This document shows, one piece after another, positions 1 to 5,006 of a stretch of DNA of 5,006 nucleotides. Positions within the stretch are counted from its first letter, which is position 1. The number at the start of each line of letters is the position of its first letter. Made by a program: the position numbers and the translations under genes. Location of the stretch: the NCBI GenBank assembly GCA_959019775.1, contig CAUEPS010000047.1:1-5006 (forward strand), written 5' to 3'. The DNA comes from an uncultured Collinsella sp. (GTDB lineage Bacteria > Actinomycetota > Coriobacteriia > Coriobacteriales > Coriobacteriaceae). The notes under the pieces are model-generated. The model did no database searches. It saw only the letters and a program-made list of their open reading frames with translations, and had not been told where the DNA came from.

Positions 1-117
1 GCCGACTTCGACCAAAGCTCGCTCGAGTTCGCTTTGATCAGAGCACTTAAGACCCCTGTATTCTGTCAATAGTGCTATTTGTTCGTTGATGGATATCCGC
101 GACTTCCGGTATTTCAT
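1..117 (-). CDS. Abi_2 (AbiD/AbiF-like) abortive infection protein, N-terminal 39 codons, cut by window edge
   Basis: This is an open minus-strand frame that starts with ATG at 117-115 and runs off the left end without a stop. A good ribosome binding site, AAGAGG (128-123), sits 5 nt upstream of the ATG, and an in-frame TAA directly precedes it, so the start is well defined. The protein begins MKYRKSRISINEQIALLTEY and continues RGLKCSDQSELERALVEVG. The pattern 'I-x-EQIxLLxxRGL' followed by an acidic helix ending in 'xxxG' is how Abi_2 (PF07751) proteins begin, just before their conserved YYRLSGY segment, which would lie beyond position 1. Known members (AbiD, AbiF) are HEPN-fold proteins that block phage growth by harming the infected cell, and AbiF acts as an RNA-antitoxin-controlled toxin. 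ATA, CTA and AGG codons occur here although the window is GC-rich, which hints at horizontal transfer. The family call rests on 39 residues only. It is very likely a real gene; the identity is probable. Confidence 0.72.
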   Translation of the reverse strand, partial: MKYRKSRISINEQIALLTEYRGLKCSDQSELERALVEVG

Positions 118-119
118 TT

Positions 120-175
120 AAGCCTCTTGATAGAAAAAGAGCTGGAGTTGCGCATCGTTGAGAGGCTTTCCAGCT
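120..175 (-). promoter_or_regulatory. Structured abi leader: terminator-like hairpin carrying an anti-Shine-Dalgarno loop
   Basis: Two perfect helices are possible in the minus-strand RNA. Helix A pairs AGCUGGA (175-169) with UCCAGCU (146-140) and is followed by CUUUUUC (139-133), so it resembles an intrinsic terminator or attenuator with a 22-nt loop. Helix B pairs AAGCCUCU (168-161) with AGAGGCUU (127-120), which contains the abi ribosome binding site. The 5' strand of B starts the loop of A, with no nucleotide between the two 5' strands. A and B are therefore either mutually exclusive or form a tight pseudoknot or loop contact. The layout fits attenuation plus masking of the ribosome site, or a short stand-alone RNA of roughly 50 nt acting on abi mRNA. 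The complementarity is visible; the function is inferred. Confidence 0.45.
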
Positions 176-188
176 TTAGCAAAACAAA

Positions 189-215
189 CTTATAAGATGC
201 GACGGGCCGCGTCAA
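189..215 (-). promoter_or_regulatory. Probable promoter of the abi gene
   Basis: Read on the minus strand, TTGACG (215-210, 5/6 match to the sigma-70 -35 box) is followed by TATAAG (194-189, 5/6 match to the -10 box). The 15-bp spacer is short of the ideal 17. A start near 182 would give a leader of about 65 nt before the abi ATG. The gyrI-like gene lies upstream on the same strand, so this promoter would let abi be transcribed independently of it. Confidence 0.5.
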
Positions 216-288
216 GATAATTACCGGACGGCCTAGGAGGCGGCTGGTTGGCTGGCTTAAAACCTAGCGCGTGAGATGACGCTCCACG

Positions 289-927
289 CTATTCAGCGCG
301 CTTGATAGGATGACGAACCACAGTCTTAAGTTTCTCCGGTGCACATTTGCGTGGATCGGAGAGATAGATTTCGTGATGGAAACGGGTGTCTGAGAAGTCG
401 GGGACATAGCCCTGCTCGGTCGTGTATTCATTCATAGCGCCTACGGTCGCCGGTTCGTTGTCGTAGGGCCCGGTGTGCATGCATTGAACGCAGAGGCCCT
501 CGTCAACTTTAAGCAGCTCGACGGCAGAAAAGTCAAGTTTCTTTTTGGTCGTGGCTTCCGCGACTGCCCAGTCAAAGTCATCTCGGGTGACGAAATCGGG
601 CAGGCGAATGCACGAGATAAAGTTGAAATCGTCCTTGCGTACATAATCGATGTCGCCGCTCGGGGAGTCTTGCCACCAGAAACCCTCGAGCGGCGGTACC
701 ACAAAGTCGAAATAGCCCTTGATACTCCTTGAGCCTTTCTTCGACATCTTGACGGTATAGGCGATGCCGTAAAGCAGCGGCAGGGCGTTTTGATACTCGC
801 CACCTTCGGTATTTGGGTCGCCCTTTCCGCGAACGGCAACGTAGCTCATAGGCGGGACAGTTACGATGCTCGGCTTGCTTGCAGGTTTGTAGAGCTCCTT
901 GCATTCCTTCTTAAAGTCGAACGGCAT
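289..927 (-). CDS. GyrI-like domain protein (COG4832 type), candidate SOS-inducible genotoxin-protection protein
   Basis: This is a complete 212-residue protein. Its ATG (927-925) follows an AAAGGCGG ribosome site (940-933) by 5 nt. Family hallmarks are GyrI-like (PF06445) of the COG4832 branch: an N-terminal segment with IVTVPPMSYVAVRGKGDP (21-38), PPLEGFWW (78-85), the GyrI signature HTGPYDNEPAT (151-161) and a C-terminal HHEIYLSDPRK (184-194). The length is normal for this branch and longer than E. coli SbmC/GyrI (about 157 aa). There is no signal peptide or membrane segment, so it is cytoplasmic. The fold is two SHS2-like modules around a ligand cleft. Relatives bind small molecules, inhibit gyrase, or hydrolyse cyclopropane-bearing DNA alkylators (YtkR7, C10R6). 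E81, W84/W85, Y155 and E186 are conserved-looking cleft candidates, but I cannot assign catalysis from sequence alone. A LexA-type box lies 57 nt upstream, implying DNA-damage control. Family assignment is firm; substrate and reaction are unknown. Confidence 0.93.
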   Translation of the reverse strand: MPFDFKKECKELYKPASKPSIVTVPPMSYVAVRGKGDPNTEGGEYQNALPLLYGIAYTVKMSKKGSRSIKGYFDFVVPPLEGFWWQDSPSGDIDYVRKDDFNFISCIRLPDFVTRDDFDWAVAEATTKKKLDFSAVELLKVDEGLCVQCMHTGPYDNEPATVGAMNEYTTEQGYVPDFSDTRFHHEIYLSDPRKCAPEKLKTVVRHPIKRAE

Positions 928-968
928 GTTGGCCGCCTTTCTGCGTATTGGCCTGCTTAGATAACGGA

Positions 969-998
969 ATCATATCATAGAAACGAACAGCTGTTCGA
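969..998 (-). promoter_or_regulatory. Probable promoter of the gyrI-like gene
   Basis: The minus strand carries two overlapping TATGAT hexamers (979-974 and 974-969), each a 5/6 match to the -10 box. For the downstream one, an 18-bp spacer leads back to TCGAAC (998-993), a poor -35 box that lies inside the LexA operator. A weak -35 covered by the repressor site suits a gene that is silent until SOS induction. The leader would be about 35 nt. Confidence 0.5.
984..997 (-). promoter_or_regulatory. LexA (SOS) operator in front of the gyrI-like gene
   Basis: CGAACAGCTGTTCG is a perfect 14-bp palindrome. It has the CGAAC-N4-GTTCG core recognised by LexA of Gram-positive and actinobacterial lineages and matches the B. 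subtilis consensus CGAACRNRYGTTYG at 13 of 14 positions. It also matches the mycobacterial TCGAAC-N4-GTTCGA form at 11 of 12 fixed bases. It lies 57 nt upstream of the gyrI-like ATG and overlaps the -35 zone of that promoter, a normal place for repression. By chance a fixed 10-base core of this kind is expected about once per million bases. The divergent transporter operon starts 200 nt away, so direct control of it is less likely. Confidence 0.8.
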
Positions 999-1108
999 AT
1001 GATTTTGCTGACAGATAGAGATGCGTGCGTTGTGTTTGGCGGTCGGCCTGACCCCGTCGATGATTTCTCTGCCTCCCCGGCGCCTCATCTATGGCTGTCG
1101 TTTCCCCA

Positions 1109-1114
1109 TATAAA
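1109..1114 (+). promoter_or_regulatory. Possible -10 element of the transporter operon
   Basis: TATAAA is a 5/6 match to the -10 consensus and sits 85 nt before the ATPase start in an otherwise GC-rich gap. No convincing -35 box lies 16-18 bp upstream. A weaker alternative -10, TAATAC, is at 1160-1165. Together these give only a tentative promoter for the two-gene operon. Confidence 0.25.
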
Positions 1115-1133
1115 ACCTGCCAAAATGAACCTG

Positions 1134-1190
1134 TCCCTTTTTGGTCGGCGTGAAATGGGTAATACTAAAGAGTTATCCGACCAGATGGGA
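1134..1190 (+). promoter_or_regulatory. Leader hairpin that includes the ABC ATPase ribosome site
   Basis: Three nested helices can form in the RNA just upstream of the ATPase gene. TCCC (1134-1137) pairs with GGGA (1187-1190), the only Shine-Dalgarno-like sequence. TGGTC (1142-1146) pairs with GACCA (1179-1183). GGGTAA (1157-1162) pairs with TTATCC (1173-1178) through one G-U pair. Internal loops separate the helices. If it forms, it would occlude the ribosome site 8 nt before the ATG. The helices are short, so chance is a real alternative. Confidence 0.3.
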
Positions 1191-1198
1191 ACCGATCG

Positions 1199-1900
<702 letters not shown>

Positions 1901-1905
1901 CGCCC

Positions 1906-4671
1906 ATGGACCAGGACCGCCAAAACAGCCAAAACCACGATACGGAGCACGCGGGTCGCGACCGGGAGTTCGCGACCTACCGCACGGCCCAAAGCTCAAA
2001 CGATATGGTGCCGACGGTGTTTCGCCGTGGCATCTACCGCACAATCCGCGGCAGCCTCAAACGCTTCTTGTCTATCGTGGTCATCACCGCGCTTGGCGTG
2101 AGCGTGATGTGCGGTCTTAAGGCAGGCTGCGAAGATTTGCGCGATTCGGTCGACGCCTATTTTGACCAGCAGAATGTCTATGACATTAACGTGCAGTCGA
2201 CCTATGGCCTTACGCGCGACGATCTTGCGGCTATCCAAGAGGTCGACGGCGTCGAGACGGCCGAGGGTATCTACACCGAGACCGCCTACACCGCCGTGGG
2301 CACAACGCGCGAGCGCGTGGTCGTGCAGAGTCTTTCCAAGGAGAATATCGATCAACCGGTGCTGGTGAGCGGCGATTTGCCCGAGAGCGCCGGTGAGGTC
2401 GCGGTGACTTCGAAGTTCCTGAAGGCTTCGGGCAAAAAGCTCGGCGATACGGTGAGCTTTGCCGCCAACGATGCGAGCTCATCGAACCAAAGCGCCAAGG
2501 ACCAGTTTGCCGCGGGCGATTACACCATTACGGCCGAGGTCCTCGATCCCACCGACGTGAGCTCCGACTCGACAGTCAACGCCTTTCGCGCTGCTTCGGC
2601 TGCGGACTATAAGTTCTATGTGAACGAGGACGCCGCGACATCTTCTTCCTACTCCTCGGTCCACGTGATCGTCGAGGGAGCCAAGAGCCTCAACTCCTAT
2701 TCGGATGCCTACACGACAAAGATCAACGAGGTCAAGGGCAATATCGAGAAGATCCGCAAGGAGCGTGAGAAGGCACGTGCTCAGGAGTTGACGGTTGACA
2801 CGCCGGCAAGCTTGGATGCGGCCGAGCGCCAGGCCGCCATGCTCTTTGGGATTGAACAGGGCAACATCGACCGTATGGCCGAGGGCAGCGAGGAGCGCGT
2901 CCAGGCTCAGGCCGAGTTGGACCAGCGCCGCGCCGCCGCCAACCAACAATTCGCCGATGCCCGCGCCGAGCTTTCCGATCTAGGCGAATGTACGTGGTAC
3001 ATCCAGGACCGCGGCAATATCGCAAGCTACTCGAGCGTGGAAAGCGATAGCTCGTCAATTGAGGCCATCGCCACGGTGTTCCCGTTTATCTTCTTTATCG
3101 TCGCCGTGCTCATCAGCCTTACCACTGCCGCGCGTATGGTTGAGGAGGAGCGCACGCTCATTGGTCTGTATAAGGCACTCGGTTATTCGCGCGGGCGCAT
3201 CCTGTCCAAATACGTGGACTACGCGCTGTGGGCTTGTCTGATCGGCGGCGTGCTCGGCAACATCATCGGATTTGTGGGCCTGCCGCTGTTCCTGTTTACG
3301 GTGTTTGACGACATGTACTCACTGCCCCAGATGCTGCTTTCGTACGACATCGTGTCCTCAATCGTCTCGGTGGCGCTGTTTGCTGTGGGCGTGGTGGGCG
3401 CCACGATTATCGCCTGCCGCCACGAGATGGCCGAGACCCCAGCCTCGCTCATGCGTCCCAAGGCCCCGCGCGCCGGCTCGCGCATCTTGCTTGAGCGTAT
3501 CGGCTTTATCTGGCACCGCATGGGCTTTTTGAACAAGGTGGCAGCGCGTAACCTGTTCCGCTACAAAAAGCGTGCCTTTATGACCATCTTCGGTATCGCT
3601 GGCTGCACGGCGCTCGTGATCTGCGGCATGGGTATCCGCGATACGTCGGTGGCGCTTTCGCCCAAACAGTACGGGCATATCACGCGCTACGACCTGCTGG
3701 CGGTCGCCAATCCCGACGATTTTTCGCAGACGTGCGCGGCATTGGATGAGCGCAGTGCGGCCAATGATTCCAACGTGACCGTGACCTCGACCCTGCCGAT
3801 CATGACCGACAACGTTACTTTTACGTTTGGCGGCAAGAGCGAGACCGTACAGCTGATCGTGGTGCCCGATGACCGCACGGGTGACTTGGGCAATTACGTT
3901 CGCCTTGAGGATGAGTCCAAAGAGCCGCTGTCTTTGCGTGACGGAGATGTGTATCTGAGCAAGAGTTCACAGCTGGTCCTGGGGATTCAGCCGGGCGATA
4001 CGGCTCACGTCCAGGATTCGTCGCTCAATGTTGCCAAGGTCAAAGTCGGCGACATTTCGCTTAACTATCTGGGCAACACGCTTTACATGACGCAGGGCAC
4101 CTATGAGCGCGCGTTCGGTCGAAGTGCACGCCTTAACGGCATCTTTGTGCTGCTTAAGGGCTCATCTTCTGACCAGATTGCGTTTAGCAAGAAGATTAAG
4201 AGCGACGGTTGGCTCACCATCTCGAGCACGGCCGAACATTGGCAGAACTACGAGGCGAACTTTACGATTATCAACTCTGTCGTGGTGCTCGTGACCTTTA
4301 TGGCGGCGTGCCTGTCGTTTGTGGTGGTGTTTACGCTGTCCAACACCAACATCTCCGAGCGCGAGCGCGAGCTGGCGACCATCAAAGTGCTGGGCTTCCG
4401 CCGTGGCGAGGTGCACCACTACGTCAACAAGGAGACGTTGATCCTCACGGCGATTGGCACCGCACTGGGCGTGCCGCTGGGTGGCCTGCTTGCCGAGAGC
4501 TTTACGTACATCCTGCAGATGCCGTCGCTGTACTTTGACGTTGAGGTCGAGCCGCTGAGCTATGTGCTTGCCGTGGTGCTTTCCTTTGGCTTTACGTTTA
4601 TCGTCAACCTCGCCACCAATCGTACCCTCAACAAGATCGACATGGTCGGCGCCCTCAAGAGTGCCGAGTAA
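1906..4671 (+). CDS. ABC transporter permease with two FtsX/MacB-type halves
   Basis: The membrane partner of the preceding ATPase is 921 residues from ATG 1906, or 925 from GTG 1894, which overlaps the ATPase stop; residue numbers below use the GTG. ATG is preferred because it is the stronger start codon, but neither start has a clear ribosome site. There are eight predicted membrane segments in two repeats: about 58-75, 392-413, 444-470 and 485-507, then 561-578, 790-815, 846-866 and 887-905. Each repeat has one helix, a large extracytoplasmic domain (about 76-391 and 579-789) and three helices. The coupling segments RMVEEERTLIGLYKALGYSRG (414-434) and NISERERELATIKVLGFRRG (819-838) are the FtsX signature in each half. 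Residues 275-362 are charged and helical, a probable coiled coil in the first outer domain. Such type VII ABC proteins often move lipids or peptides, or transmit force across the membrane, rather than importing nutrients. The substrate is unknown. Confidence 0.94.
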   Translation: MDQDRQNSQNHDTEHAGRDREFATYRTAQSSNDMVPTVFRRGIYRTIRGSLKRFLSIVVITALGVSVMCGLKAGCEDLRDSVDAYFDQQNVYDINVQSTYGLTRDDLAAIQEVDGVETAEGIYTETAYTAVGTTRERVVVQSLSKENIDQPVLVSGDLPESAGEVAVTSKFLKASGKKLGDTVSFAANDASSSNQSAKDQFAAGDYTITAEVLDPTDVSSDSTVNAFRAASAADYKFYVNEDAATSSSYSSVHVIVEGAKSLNSYSDAYTTKINEVKGNIEKIRKEREKARAQELTVDTPASLDAAERQAAMLFGIEQGNIDRMAEGSEERVQAQAELDQRRAAANQQFADARAELSDLGECTWYIQDRGNIASYSSVESDSSSIEAIATVFPFIFFIVAVLISLTTAARMVEEERTLIGLYKALGYSRGRILSKYVDYALWACLIGGVLGNIIGFVGLPLFLFTVFDDMYSLPQMLLSYDIVSSIVSVALFAVGVVGATIIACRHEMAETPASLMRPKAPRAGSRILLERIGFIWHRMGFLNKVAARNLFRYKKRAFMTIFGIAGCTALVICGMGIRDTSVALSPKQYGHITRYDLLAVANPDDFSQTCAALDERSAANDSNVTVTSTLPIMTDNVTFTFGGKSETVQLIVVPDDRTGDLGNYVRLEDESKEPLSLRDGDVYLSKSSQLVLGIQPGDTAHVQDSSLNVAKVKVGDISLNYLGNTLYMTQGTYERAFGRSARLNGIFVLLKGSSSDQIAFSKKIKSDGWLTISSTAEHWQNYEANFTIINSVVVLVTFMAACLSFVVVFTLSNTNISERERELATIKVLGFRRGEVHHYVNKETLILTAIGTALGVPLGGLLAESFTYILQMPSLYFDVEVEPLSYVLAVVLSFGFTFIVNLATNRTLNKIDMVGALKSAE

Positions 4672-4732
4672 CCTGTCCTGGGATCCAAGTTCTAGCGAAC
4701 TGCCGACACGCCTGCAGCAGCGTTTTTGCATA

Positions 4733-4776
4733 AACCGCTCCGCCAAATGCATACTTTGACGGGGCGGTTGCTTTTT
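4733..4776 (+). terminator. Strong intrinsic terminator of the transporter operon
   Basis: AACCGCTCCG (4733-4742) pairs with CGGGGCGGTT (4760-4769) over 10 bp including one G-U pair. After a single C-A mismatch, CAAA (4744-4747) pairs with TTTG (4755-4758), leaving a 7-nt loop. The stem is followed by GC and five T residues (4772-4776). It lies 62 nt after the permease stop, so the operon very probably ends here with two genes. Confidence 0.88.
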
Positions 4777-4782
4777 GCCCAC

Positions 4783-4797
4783 GGGTACCCCCGGGGG
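4783..4797. repeat. Overlapping GC-rich palindromes between terminator and repeat element
   Basis: GGGTACCC (4783-4790) and CCCCCGGGGG (4788-4797) are perfect palindromes that share three C residues. They lie between the operon terminator and the left inverted repeat and may be part of the element or of its insertion site. Confidence 0.4.
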
Positions 4798-4798
4798 C

Positions 4799-4825
4799 GG
4801 CGTGCAAATTCCGGAGTATTCAGCA
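4799..4825 (+). repeat. Left terminal inverted repeat
   Basis: The left copy consists of GGCGTGCA, six variable bases (AATTCC), then GGAGTATTCAGCA. It differs from the reverse complement of the right copy only at four of the six central bases. It begins two bases after the CCCCCGGGGG palindrome at 4788-4797. Confidence 0.75.
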
Positions 4826-4920
4826 TCTCGGAGCCCGCGGGCGCGGGAATGGGAGTGCAAAACCACGCCGAAAGCCTTGATTCTGAGCCCCCAGTGCCTC
4901 GAGGACCGATCGTTTTTTAC

Positions 4921-4975
4921 AGGATGCGGCCCATAGTGCCTGCCTTTCGCCCAAAATCCAGTATGCAGGCATCCT
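4921..4975. repeat. Nested inverted repeats inside the element
   Basis: AGGATGC (4921-4927) is complementary to GCATCCT (4969-4975), and TGCCTGC (4937-4943) is complementary to GCAGGCA (4965-4971). The right arms share three bases, so the two helices compete, or form AGGA/TCCT outside and TGCCTGC/GCAGGCA inside with a large bulge. This gives a substantial hairpin or cruciform within the right half of the element. Confidence 0.5.
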
Positions 4976-4979
4976 CGGC

Positions 4980-5006
4980 TGCTGAATACTCCCAAAAATG
5001 CACGCC
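4980..5006 (-). repeat. Right terminal inverted repeat
   Basis: On the minus strand this reads GGCGTGCA, TTTTTG, then GGAGTATTCAGCA, matching the left copy at 23 of 27 positions. The sequence ends here, so the repeat may continue beyond the window. Confidence 0.75.

Larger units (their letters stand above)
4799..5006. mobile_element. MITE-like or structured-RNA-like repeat element bounded by 27-bp inverted repeats
   Basis: The two ends of this 208-bp stretch are inverted copies of each other: 4799-4825 and 4980-5006 match at 23 of 27 positions, with an identical 8-bp outer block (GGCGTGCA) and an identical 13-bp inner block (GGAGTATTCAGCA) around six variable bases. No transposase or credible protein lies inside. 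The interior holds several palindromes: CCCGCGGG (4834-4841), CCTCGAGG (4897-4904), CGATCG (4907-4912) and a nested stem at 4921-4975. The right end falls on the last base of the window, so target-site duplications and the true boundary cannot be seen. It may be a non-autonomous transposon remnant, an intergenic repeat, or a folded non-coding RNA whose closing stem is the inverted repeat. Confidence 0.55.

Noticed and set aside
10..39. Inverted repeat GACCAAAGC / GCTTTGATC with a 12-nt loop
   Set aside because: It lies inside the abi coding sequence, has one mismatch (G-U on the minus strand) and is not followed by a T-run, so neither terminator nor operator is supported.
1..72. Short open plus-strand frame ending in TAG at 70-72
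   Set aside because: It is exactly antisense to the better supported abi start, which has a ribosome site and a family-like N-terminus.
259..289. Possible terminator of the gyrI-like gene (GCGTG...CACGC hairpin then UUUU)
   Set aside because: The stem is about 5+2 bp with a bulge, overlaps the stop codon, and the four U residues follow only after a gap of several bases. Too weak to list.
441..904. Frames on both strands inside the gyrI-like gene
   Set aside because: They overlap a convincing family member and show low-complexity, Arg/Pro/Ser-rich translations typical of out-of-frame GC-rich DNA.
4688..4701. Inverted repeat AGTTC-TAGC-GAACT after the permease stop
   Set aside because: The 5-bp stem is short, and its arms are in the opposite order to a LexA site (GTTC-N4-GAAC rather than GAAC-N4-GTTC). 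The real terminator is just downstream.
4897..4918. CCTCGAGG and CGATCG palindromes followed by TTTTTT
   Set aside because: Both palindromes are self-complementary without a loop, so they cannot make a proper terminator stem before the T-run.
4162..4995. 277-residue open frame on the minus strand
   Set aside because: Most of it lies antisense to the 3' end of the clearly real permease and the rest crosses the terminator and repeat element. The translation is rich in His, Arg and Gly with no recognisable motif.

Overview
The window looks like chromosomal DNA of a Coriobacteriia gut actinobacterium, most likely Collinsella or a close relative. This is inferred from the GC-rich coding sequence, the GC-ending codons, the protein style and the type of intergenic repeat; no marker gene confirms it.

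Layout, left to right. (1) 1-117, minus strand: the first 39 codons of a gene that runs off the left edge. Its N-terminus reads like an Abi_2 (AbiD/AbiF-type abortive infection) protein. (2) 118-288: a 171-nt leader for that gene, with a recognisable promoter, a hairpin followed by a U-run, and an 8-nt segment in the hairpin loop that is perfectly complementary to the abi ribosome binding site. (3) 289-927, minus strand: a complete GyrI-like domain protein (COG4832 type, 212 aa). (4) 928-1198: a divergent intergenic region. It holds a perfectly palindromic LexA-type SOS box (CGAAC-N4-GTTCG, 984-997) at the gyrI-like promoter and a folded leader in front of the plus-strand operon. (5) 1199-4671, plus strand: a two-gene operon of an ABC ATPase and a large permease with two FtsX/MacB-type halves. 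(6) 4672-5006: a strong intrinsic terminator, then a repeat-like element of about 208 bp bounded by 27-bp imperfect terminal inverted repeats (23/27 identical) that ends exactly at the window edge.

How the parts may work together. The left half reads as a stress and defence block: a probable abortive-infection toxin with a structured upstream RNA region, beside a LexA-controlled GyrI-like protein. E. coli sbmC/gyrI is itself an SOS gene, and some GyrI-like proteins hydrolyse cyclopropane-bearing DNA alkylators, so a DNA-damage-inducible detoxification role is attractive but unproven. The right half is a self-contained ATPase-permease transporter of unknown substrate. The two most distinctive observations are the LexA box in front of the gyrI-like gene and the leader RNA of the abi gene, which could be a regulatory or antitoxin RNA of the kind described for AbiF.
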